A DNA stretch of 64,000 nt from Rhodeus uyekii (Eukaryota; Chordata; Actinopteri; Cypriniformes; Acheilognathidae), in contig JAWRVZ010000064.1 of NCBI GenBank assembly GCA_037043235.1, forward strand, positions 2,036,501 through 2,100,500, written 5' to 3'. Under the pieces are notes generated by a model. The model was not told where the DNA came from. It did not search any database and saw only the letters and a list, made by a program, of their open reading frames with translations. Below, piece after piece: positions 39,401 through 48,094 of the stretch; position 1 is the first letter of the stretch, and each line of letters begins with the position of its first letter. A program made the translations under genes and the position numbers.

Positions 39401-39985
39401 GGAATTCGCCCTGCTTTTACCCACTCAACAGCACTGCATGTATGTAGTTGTGCCGTGTTTTGCCGCCTGCATGCTCTGTGGCATGGCCTCGTCGTGTGAT
39501 CCGCACCAGAGGGCCGTGAGAGTGCAGCAGGCCAGGCTGATAACGCTTCCTGCTTCTGGCTGTTTCTAAACTAGGTGTCAATTCACAACAGGCTCCAAAC
39601 ATACCAACTCAGCTCTCCTCTGGCCCCACCCAGCGCTCAGCAACACCTGGCCGTCCTGCCTAGCTCCACCCCTGGCTCCGCCCTCACCATCTCTCCCGAC
39701 ACCCTGATCCAGTGCCAGCAGATCGTGAAGGTGATCGTCATGGATGCCGCCGGGCGTGGCCATGTGGAGGCATTTCTCAGCCACAACCCCGCCCACCGCC
39801 TCATCCAATCAGCTGTGTCCACGCCCACCCGGTCACGGGAGGCAGGCAAGCAGCAGCAGCCACCCCTGCCTCCGCCACCGCCTCCTTATCATCACCCGCA
39901 TCAGTTTTGCCCCCCGACCCCTCCACCACCACGCCACCTGCTGAGCCAACGCAGGTACTCCAGTGGGACACGCAGCCTAGTCTGA
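17634..39985 (+). CDS. iqsec3: iqsec3: IQ motif and Sec7 domain Arf guanine-nucleotide exchange factor
   Basis: Complete, 14 coding exons: 17634-18100, 22841-22958, 23047-23355, 23610-24271, 27305-27466, 27975-28097, 28194-28360, 29585-29724, 32097-32222, 32360-32459, 33669-33827, 34430-34519, 34619-34659 and 39575-39985. Total 3075 nt, 1024 aa plus stop; the human protein is about 1180. The start MSSLLENPLQAVLYLKELTA begins a coiled coil (residues about 1-55). A polyglutamine run follows at about 92-101. The IQ motif, ACKIQMAFRQYQLSKNFQKI, is at about 214-233. Sec7 covers about 510-700 and includes the exchange-site block QGEAQKVERLIEAF with its glutamate and a DTIFILAFAIVLLNTDMYSP helix. 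A PH-like domain covers about 715-850, then a proline-rich tail ending SSGTRSLV. The family activates Arf1/Arf6 at inhibitory synapses and binds gephyrin. IQSEC3 was chosen over IQSEC1/2 by the N-terminus and the tail HHPHQFCPP. Confidence 0.94.
17905..17936 (+). repeat. iqsec3: (CAG)n polyglutamine tract in iqsec3 exon 1
   Basis: About ten consecutive CAG codons encode glutamine, followed by two histidines. The tract is a near-pure trinucleotide run, so its length may vary between individuals. It sits between a proline-rich stretch and an acidic stretch (DEDDDD). Confidence 0.95.
18101..22840 (+). other. iqsec3: iqsec3 intron 1
   Basis: No exon could be supported here, although the exon 1 to exon 2 linker is shorter than in mammals. 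A tRNA-like SINE fragment may lie at about 19711-19780 (block TTTGGGTCTGATTCCCAG). A dispersed repeat with GCTAGGGTGCTTTGATGG lies near 21440-21490. Short CA/GT runs occur at about 18680-18700, 20200-20215 and 20336-20352. A poly-T run is at about 22436-22455. Confidence 0.5.
23430..23598. repeat. TTCTA-type pentanucleotide repeat tract
   Basis: Degenerate tandem TTCTA/TTCCA units fill most of the 254 bp intron between the exons ending 23355 and starting 23610. The only open frames across it are products of the repeat. Confidence 0.8.
24346..24401. repeat. (TA)n microsatellite
   Basis: A pure TA run starts about 75 bases after the iqsec3 exon that ends at 24271. Confidence 0.95.
24500..24755. 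repeat. Minisatellite of TAAGTCATAATTTCGACTTA-like palindromic units
   Basis: The block TAAGTCATAATT and its complement-like partner (TATGACTTA) recur about every 20-35 bases. Units are imperfect palindromes, so the whole tract could form cruciforms. It is followed by a poly-T run at about 24765-24784. Confidence 0.75.
25626..25675. repeat. (GA)n microsatellite
   Basis: GA units with single interruptions lie in iqsec3 intron 4. A CA run lies nearby at about 25507-25525. Confidence 0.9.
26190..27140. repeat. Cluster of dispersed repeats in iqsec3 intron 4
   Basis: Bases about 26190-26380 and 26805-27140 carry the blocks of the AT-rich family (CACTTTTAATCAATTGAATGCATCC; TGATCCTTCAGAAATTATTC). 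Bases 26401-26455 hold a tRNA-like SINE head with a B-box-like GGGTTCGATTCCTAGGG. The rest of the intron (24272-27304) shows no gene. Confidence 0.55.
28874..29512. mobile_element. Pogo-like MITE with CAGT(A/G)GTACCTCGAGATACGAA ends
   Basis: The left end is CAGTGGTACCTCGAGATACG. The right end, inverted, is CAGTAGTATCTCAAGATACG. Both sides are flanked by TA, the target expected for Tc1/mariner/pogo elements. The 639 bp interior has no credible transposase. It lies in the iqsec3 intron before exon 29585-29724. Confidence 0.85.
30008..31349 (-). mobile_element. Solo LTR (outer), interrupted by a second LTR
   Basis: On the minus strand it begins TGTCAGCGATCTGCC at 31349 and ends CCCAGACA at 30008. 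A perfect five-base duplication, AATTG, flanks it (30003-30007 and 31350-31354). Its two parts are 31349-30930 and about 30348-30008; the second contains AATAAA near the 3' end. TG...CA ends and a five-base duplication are typical of Ty3-like or retroviral-type LTR integration. No internal coding region remains. It lies in the iqsec3 intron after exon 29585-29724. Confidence 0.8.
30354..30929 (+). mobile_element. Solo LTR (inner), inserted into the outer LTR in opposite orientation
   Basis: It begins TGTCAGGGTTCTGCCAC and ends CCCCAATACA, 576 bp. It is flanked by CAAAC and CGAAC (four of five identical). A poly(A) signal AATAAA is at about 30871. Its first 430 bases or so are related to the start of the outer LTR, for example the block CAGACC/GGTCTG around the CGATACTTTGG tract. 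Together the two copies form a long imperfect hairpin. Confidence 0.75.
32460..33668 (+). other. iqsec3: iqsec3 intron 10
   Basis: AT-rich sequence with no supported gene or clear transposon. Short CA and TA tracts only. Confidence 0.5.
34690..37870 (+). mobile_element. Decayed DIRS-like (tyrosine-recombinase) retrotransposon
   Basis: It occupies most of the last iqsec3 intron. Reverse-transcriptase remnants with EHKDLVLQHLSYMGYQ are near 35950-36000. RNase H remnants with LLLGKHVLVHTDSTTTTGNI and NHHGGLRF are near 36490-36570. These match the arrangement of fish DIRS1-type elements. Stops and frameshifts interrupt all domains. The right end carries short direct repeats (GATCCCAATTCGTCAGTT at about 37507 and 37808), consistent with the unusual termini of DIRS. 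Boundaries are approximate. Confidence 0.7.
38780..39080. repeat. AT-rich dispersed repeat copy
   Basis: It contains the family blocks AGAATTATGTGACATTGAAG, GTCATAGGAATAAGTTA and AATCAAATAAATGCAG, and ends AATGGTAGTGTAT. Confidence 0.6.
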
Positions 39986-42900
39986 ATAACACACACACAC
40001 ATAGAGACACCTGTTAAAGAGACAGATCATTTAAATGAACTTTCTGTCTTTATTTAACCACCCATATGTTGTTCCAAACCCATTCTGATAACATGATATA
40101 AAAAGTAGTGTATACAATTTGTGCACTATATTCTAAGTCTTATAAAGCCATATTTGAGCTTTGTGTGTTCATTTATTTTGGTATTCACTGAATATCTCAA
40201 CTGTAATTTAAAATGACTTTCACTGGAACATTTAGATGCATTGGCTGATTTATACTTGGTAACTTAAAAAAAACAAAAAATTTTTTTAGACTGGATAAAA
40301 TTGGACATCATTTGCAGTTTATGAATTGTCAACTGTAAAGCATTTTTTACTTTTTTTGTATGCTATTATAATATTTATTCATATATTATATTTGTTTTTA
40401 TTTTTATATTTCTTAGTTTTCTTAGTTTTAGTAATTATGTTAACTGGTTTTATCATTTTTATTTCTTTTTAGCTGTAATTTAGTGTCAGTAATTTTTTGC
40501 ACTTTGACAAATTATTTGGCAAGGCAACACTTCTAATTTTTCAGCTTTTCATCCAATATTTATATTTAATTTTTTTCAGTTTCATTTCAATTAAAATTAT
40601 TAATTGAAACAAAAATACCATTAACTTTCTTTACATGGAAACAAACTGTATAATTATTGTTTTTTAAATCTCTTTTTGCTTTCCGTGGAAAAGAAATAAC
40701 AGGATACAGATTTAAAGCAACATGAAGGTGAATAAATAAGGATGGAATGCTCATATTTATATGATCTATTGCTTTAAAATAACACTATCATGTCCACTCT
40801 TTTTTTGAAAACACAAAATAGCACAAGCAATTGTTAAGCTCTGATCACTGAAAAGAAGCTAATCTTAGAAATGTTGGGTCCTCATGGCCTTAAAGTGTGT
40901 ATTTAAAGTGAGTAGATGTATAGTATTTTTTTAAGAGGGTTTTTTTCTCAGATCTTTTTTGTGTGTTCAGCACTGTATTCAAATTGTTTATATATTTTGA
41001 TTTCTCCTTAAACACCCATATCGTGTGACCTGAACTACAATAGATGGATGTAGTATAGAGAGAATGCTTGTGAAGGTGAATTTGTTCAAAGACACCACCA
41101 TAAAATAATGTTTGCAATTTTATTTAAATCACCACCCTCTGTCAAATGTCTTATCTCTTAGTTTAAATTCCAAATGACAAAATCCCGTTCCAGTATTTGG
41201 ATATATAATCATACCCCAACATGTCTGAAAAGTGAAAATGTAAAAGTAACTTGGTATAATAAACAAACACCCATAGTTAAGATAAAAAAAAATAAACAAT
41301 TGCCATAGCGCCATGAACTAAAGGCATTCAAATGGCAAAATCTAACAGGAAATGATTGATTGTGTTGCTGCAACTCACTGTCTTTTAGTGAATTATTCAG
41401 GCTGTGTTGGCAATGTCCTGAATCCAAAGGTTTTGGATGAGATTTAAGTCAGTACGTGGCCACTAAAAATGTCTAACCGCCAAGATAAAAGCTACAGATT
41501 TTGTCTGTATTTGGGATCATCTACTGCCGTTTTTATCCTGTCAAAAGTCCCAATCTCAGCTTCTGAGAAATTGAGGATGCTGCCATCCTGTGTGGAGGAA
41601 GCGCTTGATCTTGAGAGCCGTGCACCTCATACTTAACATGGGTGTTGACTGAGCTCCATAAACCCTTTAAAACGTTTGGACACCCGGTTCTTGACTTGTG
41701 CCTTCCCACAAAAACATTTTAATGTCCTTTAAAAAGCACATTTGAATTGCTAATCTGCATTGAAACCAACTTCTATGTGATAACCTACTAGAAATAAAAG
41801 CTTTGCTGTATTTCTGCACTAATCAATATTGTCATCGTCAACAAATTCTGATTGATTCTGGGGGTGCTTAATTATCCAAATCAAGTATTTACACCAGTGA
41901 CAAACATTATATAGTATCCTGCTGAAAAGCTGTAGTTCAATTTCAAATAGTTACAAATTTCTATTTTTATTTGATTGATATATTTAAATGCACATTCACA
42001 ATTGAGTGTATATGAGTTATTTATCTGTTCGGCATTATATCATGTTTATAAATAAACAAAAGTTTAAATGTGTAAAGGTGTTTCCAAATTTTATTTTCAT
42101 TTTGTTAATGCATTTTTACAACATATTTTTTAGAGCGACACAAAGCAAAAAATTCAAAATTTGAAAGAGGGTTGTGATACGGTTTACCAAGCGTTTAGAG
42201 CCGCTTTAACCCAGCTAATCATCTCAGATCCACCTATTTATTTTATTGGGTCCTATAGAGCGACTCTGTAGCGTGTTACTGTGATCAAGCCTGGTGCTCA
42301 GGTAGCTTCATGTGAAAACCAGGTGCACATCAAACTTCTGAGAAAATATCAAATGTTGTATACAAGGCTATGACTGAGAAATTGTATATTTTTAAAAACA
42401 CTATCACTTAAAATGTTTATTAAAATATTATGTTAAATCTTTAAAATGGGGGGTGGGGGAGCATTTGTGTTTTAAAAGCATCTGGTGGATTATGTTTGTG
42501 TTTGCCACTTAGAATTCACGTTTTCTGTATTGCATGTCATAAGAGAGTCGTATGTTTATCTGTAGATATCTATAAAGAGCTTTTATCGGGAGTATATTGA
42601 CACTAATATCTATGGTTCTATTTTGTTTGCTTGGTTTTTGAATCACAAAACTAGTTTTTAATTACAAGTATATCTGTTTTTTTTCCAAGGCATTAATTGG
42701 AAATGATGTCATTCTGTGCTTAGACACAGAAATTACAGAAAAGCAGCAAAAAATGTATTTATGAATCTATTTATTCATACAGAGTAGGAGAATGAAAAGC
42801 TTTACTGTATAATTTGCACAGCTGTTTATTCATTAAGATGCGCTGATCCGATACAGTCTTTTCTTTGTGCACACCTGCTCCGACATGTTTCTGGAACCAT

Positions 42901-44274
42901 TCAAATCATGTAAACCACACACCAAGACAAGTCAGAAGCTTTTCTTATTCTAGGTTAAATTAGTACGTAGCAACATATTTGTTTCTAAAAACATCCCGAC
43001 ACAGCTAGGGGCCGTATTCTGACTGTGAAGTTGTGAACATGCACTGCATTATTGAGAAAATGCACCATAAACTCCAACCTAGAGTCCATATTTTCAGTCT
43101 ATTGTGAACTTCTTGACTCAAATTCTTTCCCAGAGGTATTATAAAAAAATATATAAACTAAAAATGTATCTGAAAAAGAAGACAATGCTGAAATTCATGT
43201 ATAGCTCATCAAAACATGGCCTTGTGATGGTCAGTGCAATGGTCCCATCTAATAGGTTTTTACGATTTATATTTATATTGAGCACTATTATGAAGTTTTA
43301 TATAGCGTAAAGACACTTGATACGCTCACATTCATATCCTGTATATGCAATGTCACTCAATCATATCTCAAAAATCATTAAACGTGCAGAAAATAGAAAA
43401 ACTTGTGTGTGTTTGTGTTTCACTGTTTGTGTTTCTACTTAAATATCATGGTGGTATTAAAGACAGCAATATGCAGCCTGTTAAACAATATGCTGAACGT
43501 TACATGAACAAACAGGAAAACAGAGAAAGTGTTAACTGCAGTATGAATTGACAGTGATATCTATGGACCATCAAATATGTACTTTTTTCAAACATTTTAG
43601 CATAATTTTAGTTGTTTTAGTACAATACACTCAATCACAAAGTATCCTTTTCACTATTCAAAATAAATGTTTTAAAATAACATTTCTATATTAAAGTTTC
43701 ATTCACAGATACCTTTCATAAAGCTCTTACAATCAAACTTTTTATTTGCATCTATTCTACATTAAGTTTAGTACATTTGTCTATTATTTAACCCGACTAA
43801 ACTTAATGGATATGAATCATTGAAACATTTGGTACACGTATAGATTTCTTTTTATACATATTGATTCTATAGACATAGTTTTGCATTATTTATACGTTTA
43901 TTTAAATAGGGACAGTACAAAAAACACTGGAAAGCTGTCAAATATGCATCGACAGTATAGCATAAGCTAATTAACATCCCGAGAGTATAGCATAAACGAA
44001 TTTGCACACAAAAAAAAGATTGTAAAAGATTCATCACACATTGCTTTAAACTCATTTGGCAACATGTTCCAGAGTTGAGAGCACTTTACAGAAAAGTCTG
44101 TGCCCTATTCGATCCTACACTCCACCAGCTGTTCTGCTAGTGGTTCTACCCGTCTCGTTCGGTCTAATTATCATTTTGCTTAGAACAGATGGTGCCTCAT
44201 TGTGCAAATATTTAAAAATATTTTATATATGACAAATTTGAAAACAAAACATATTCAATTATTTTAAAGCGTAA
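39986..44274. other. iqsec3 3' flank and gene-free interval
   Basis: AT-rich. The first part should include the iqsec3 3' UTR; its end is not resolved, and several AATAAA-like motifs occur (for example near 41794 and 42050). A strongly decayed antisense Tc1-like fragment may lie at about 41100-41710, with blocks such as GAGATTTAAGTCAGTACG and TTTGGGATCATC. No protein-coding gene is supported. Confidence 0.4.
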
Positions 44275-45850
44275 GGGCCAGTCACACAGCGAAAACGCAT
44301 GAATCACGCACAGATTTTCGTTTCTGCGTGGAGCGTGCGTCGTATGCGTGATTCGTCGGTGGAACGAACGTGGACCAACAGTGATTGTAAGTGGATGTGC
44401 GTCGAAGGTGGTTTGTGCGTGATTTTGAGTTTTGAACGGTTCAAAATTCTTCCGACGCGCGTTACTCATGAGTCAGCGTGCGTAGTTTATGCGTCGAGTA
44501 TGCGTGACTATGCGCGGGACACGCCTCGGCCGTCAGTGCTTATGCGTCGGAACTGGTTCGAAACCGCGCACGTCCACGTCCGTCCACTGACGCCCCACCT
44601 TCATGTAGCGGAATTCTTTCAGCACCACAAACGACTCGCTGACATCAAGCTTTTTGGGGGATTCTGTAATTTATTCAAAGAGGACAGTCAACACACACTC
44701 TCAGCAACTCACTCTTTTCTTCTGGCTGTCTCTCTTCAGTCACAGACTGTTCTGTACACAATTCACTTCACATTCATTGTACACAAGTTTACATTCAACC
44801 CAAACTCCCTCTCTTAATCATTAAACACAGTTACATACAAGAAGAAATAAAATCAAAAATCACATTAACACTACTTTACACATTACTACAATAATCAACA
44901 TTTTCCTGGATCGTATAGTGGTTTTTTCTATTACATACCTGTAATTTATTCCAAGAGGACAGTCAACACACACTCTCAGCAACTCACTCTTTTCTTCTGG
45001 CTGAGAATGTATGGAAAGAGATGTTAACCATTGCCCTCTAAGAACAACTACCATTCACTTTGTTACACGAACAATCTACAATTCTAATACACATTTATAC
45101 AAACAGAATCCACCGAACTCACATGTAGAAAAATAAACTTTTCAACAGAAAAACGCGCGCTCTAATTTACCGCGCCGGCGGCAACATAAAACAGACACGT
45201 GCGCGAATATAACTCGAAAAATATAACACTCTTATCATTGAAAACACACATATAACTACTCGTTTTAGTTCTAGGAACTTGTTACGATCAATATTATCTC
45301 AAATTTACTTAGGATCACATATTTCCCCTCATTTTAAATCACAGAGCTCCCCTGATGCATACCTGTCTCTCTTCAGTCACAGACTGTTCTGAGAGCAGGC
45401 GCGATCAGTCGATTAGTAGTGACGTCACTCAGTGAACAACTTAAACATATCAATTTTAAAACAAAAATGAATAATTTTCCCATATTAATACAAAGATATG
45501 AACAAACATATTTATAACAATACAAAAATAAAATTAAAATAAACTTATTTCTGAGAGATCACTTAAATGTTTGCTGGAATAGCAGCAAAACTCCCAACAT
45601 TACATTCATATCACTCATGAACCGCGTATCATTCACGTATCGCGTTCATTCCACTGACATCCACTGACAATGTGGATTCTGAAAGTGCTTGTTCATTGTT
45701 TGGATGCGTTCCGTCAGTGATTCATGCGTCGGGCGTGCGTCGAATCTTCGTGGAATACTTTGGTCAATTTCTTGACGCACAAGCACGCACAAACCCAATC
45801 TGTGCGTGATTTGTGAGTGATTCGTGCGTGATCGGCTGTGTGACTGGCCC
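44275..45850 (-). mobile_element. Long-armed inverted-repeat DNA element with duplicated exons
   Basis: The termini are perfect inverted repeats, GGGCCAGTCACACAGC and GCTGTGTGACTGGCCC. Subterminal arms of 200-300 bp are rich in GCGTG/CACGC motifs. The minus strand carries an exon-intron-exon unit: 45391-45363, a GT...AG interval 45362-45001, then 45000-44939 with a GTATGT donor. A second copy at 44754-44664 has the same 29 and 62 bases fused with no intron, with one mismatch. The superfamily is not assigned. No complete transposase is present. Confidence 0.7.
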
Positions 45851-46301
45851 TTTACATTACCACTATATTACCTCACCATTTAAAAAATAAAATATGTATC
45901 ATATTTAAGATATAAAAACTGTTTTCTTAACATATAAAGTAAGATGATTGTCCTGGAGCCAAATACTGTAGATATCCTTTCCAATTGTTTATTTAAAATT
46001 GCAGCAAACTTGGCAGATAACTTCAGATCTACAAATTACTTTTTTCATCCGGATAAAGCTGACATTCATTATCTGGAAAACAACATGGCAAATCATTTAT
46101 AAACAATAAGCAACGGGCCTAAGATTGAGCTTTGAGGTAACTCCATTATGTTTCTCATAAACAATGATTTTAAATCCTCCATTCCATTTAAAGGGAACTT
46201 ATGCTGCATCGGAGATGCGGTGGGAATGCTTTGTGTGATTGCATTATGAAGCAAATATGAAATCGAAACAATGTAGTGAAGTTGAGGTCAGATGAGGGTG
46301 A
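45851..46301. other. Gene-free stretch
   Basis: No gene or clear repeat recognised. Confidence 0.4.
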
Positions 46302-46390
46302 TAGCTTTCCTGTAGCTCAAGCAGTGGAGCACAGTGCTTGCAAAGCCAAGGTCACAGGGTTGATTCCCAGGGAAATCAAGAACGGATTAA
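46302..46390 (+). repeat. tRNA-derived SINE head
   Basis: It has a TGTAGCTCAAGCAGTGGAGC A-box-like segment and a GGTTGATTCCC B-box-like segment with about the spacing of an RNA polymerase III internal promoter. The body after it is not preserved. Confidence 0.5.
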
Positions 46391-47087
46391 AAAAAATGTA
46401 AATATAGGGGTTAGAAACTGTTCCAGCCCTATCTCTGCCATCCCCGCTGGGTCCAGTGTCTTCTCCCAGGGTTCAGAAGTAAGCACATCAGTTACCTCTG
46501 CCCAGGGAGAGACACTGACGTTGCAACTATCCATCTCATATCACTATCTAGCCTACGAGGTGCTGGTTGAGGTTGTGACATGTTTAATCTGTCGCCAGAT
46601 TAAACATTGACTGGTCAGCAGAGAGGCAGAACACTAAGTCTCGCCCCCTCCAAAAAGGGATCAAGAGTGGCTAGTTCGGTTGTTCCCTGCCGGTTCCCCA
46701 TTTCAGGGCACCGGGCCGGTTGCTTGAAAGACACGGGATGACAGTCTCGAGAGACTGGTTCCCGGTTAGTAGAATTTCTGGCTGCAGGGAAGCTTCTACC
46801 GAATAGATCTCAGTTGGTCCTGTACAAAATTGAAAAGGGTTACACTATTCAGCTTGGGTCTCGCTCATCCAGGTTAATGGGGATTCTACCCGCACTGGTG
46901 GCCCCTAAACAGGCTCTGGTTATGAAAGAGGAGGTAAAGACTTTGCTGGGGAAAGGAACCATAGAATGTGATCTCTCCCAGACAGAAAAACTATTTCTAC
47001 AGCCAGCATTTCATCGTTCCAGAGAAAGATAGGGTATTGGACCTGCAGCATCTGAACAGCTCCGTTATGTATGCAACTTCCATATAC

Positions 47088-47290
47088 TGTACAGTATTGT
47101 TCAAAGTAATAGCAGTACAATGTGACTAACCAGAATAATCCAGGTTTTTAAGCATACTTTTTATTGCTACGTGGCAAACAAGTTACCAGTAGATTGCCCA
47201 ATTGCACAGCCTTAAGAGCATGCATATCATGAATGCTGGGTCTTGTTTGTTTTCTGAGAATCTACTGCACCTACTGGTAACTTGTTACAG
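47088..47290. mobile_element. Tc1/mariner-type deletion derivative
   Basis: It begins TACAGTATTGTTCAAAGTAA and carries an internal inverted pair, CAAACAAGTTACCAGTAG and CTACTGGTAACTTGTT. This is the terminal part of a fish Tc1-like element with nearly all of the interior gone. Confidence 0.6.
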
Positions 47291-47409
47291 AGTACAGAGG
47301 ACCACCTTTCTAGGCATGGTGTGGTATTCGGTTCCTTTCCCAAGGACTCGTGCTTGGAGCTCCCTGTTGTCTCAAGATGCTAACGATGGATGCTTCCCTC
47401 ACGGAGTGG

Positions 47410-47480
47410 AGAGCAGTAGATTAGATTCAACTTTGCTGTCATTACACAAGTACAGGTACAAGGCAACGAAATGCAGTATG
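47410..47480 (-). repeat. LINE-like 3' tail
   Basis: Contains TTAGATTCAACTTTGCTGTC and GGCAACGAAATGCAGT, the reverse complement of a common fish non-LTR retrotransposon 3' end. Confidence 0.5.
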
Positions 47481-47785
47481 GACACTCAGCACAAGGTCTG
47501 TGGAGGGGACACCATCTTTCCTGGCAACTGTCTGGAGATGATGGCTGTTTTCCATTTAGACAACACACCAACACATTAGAATTACGTTATTCACCAGGGG
47601 GGTTTGCGTTCATGACCACTTTGTAACCAAATCCTCCTGTGGTCCCAGGGGAAGCTTCTCTCAAATATACTCACACACACCTGTGCTCTCATATCAGTTC
47701 TTACAAACTGAACTTTTTTCTGATATAAGTTGTTAAACACTGGCTTCACTGAAAACTCATTGCAAGACAGAGCCTCTAATGGGTA

Positions 47786-48089
47786 TGTGGCGAGCAGGGA
47801 GGGGACGAGAGAACGGTGGCGTGATTGATAATGAGCGTCATCTATACGCTGCACCAGCTTCGTATCTCACGGAGGAGTGGAGGCATAAAAGGAGGAGTGT
47901 CGACAGTGAAGGACGAGAGAGGATCAGACCTGGATTTACGTTGTGTTTTGTGCTTGTGTGTATAGGTGGCAGTCATCCGTGAGGGACTGCCATCATTACT
48001 TTAATTTAGCATTTGATTATTTTGATTATTAAAGTTGTTAAATGTTTGCCAGTTCCCGCCTCCTCCTTCCTGAACTACGTACTGTTACA
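47786..48089 (+). mobile_element. Solo LTR with intact target-site duplication
   Basis: It starts TGTGGCGAGC and ends ACTGTTACA, 304 bp. A perfect five-base duplication, GGGTA, is present at 47781-47785 and 48090-48094. A GCATAAAAGG segment at about 47881-47890 could be its TATA-like box. Confidence 0.8.
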
Positions 48090-48094
48090 GGGTA

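Larger units (their letters stand above)
46420..47570 (+). mobile_element. Second DIRS-like fragment, interrupted
   Basis: At about 46740-47035 the plus strand reads the start of a DIRS-type reverse transcriptase (YTIQLGSRSSRLMGILPALV, then KQALVMKEEVKTLLGKGTIE). It breaks near 47085 and resumes near 47290. Further remnants of the RNase H region appear at about 47340-47400 and 47515-47560 (NCLEMMAVFHLDN). A Tc1-type derivative (47088-47290) and a LINE-like tail (47410-47480) interrupt it. Confidence 0.65.

Noticed and set aside
39578..40017. Several overlapping open frames on both strands over the last iqsec3 exon
   Set aside because: They are shadows of the GC-rich, proline-rich coding exon. 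The +frame ending GTRSLV matches IQSEC3.
44299..44817. 172-codon open frame on the plus strand
   Set aside because: It is antisense to the exon-like copies and runs through the GCGTG-rich inverted arm. No family resemblance.
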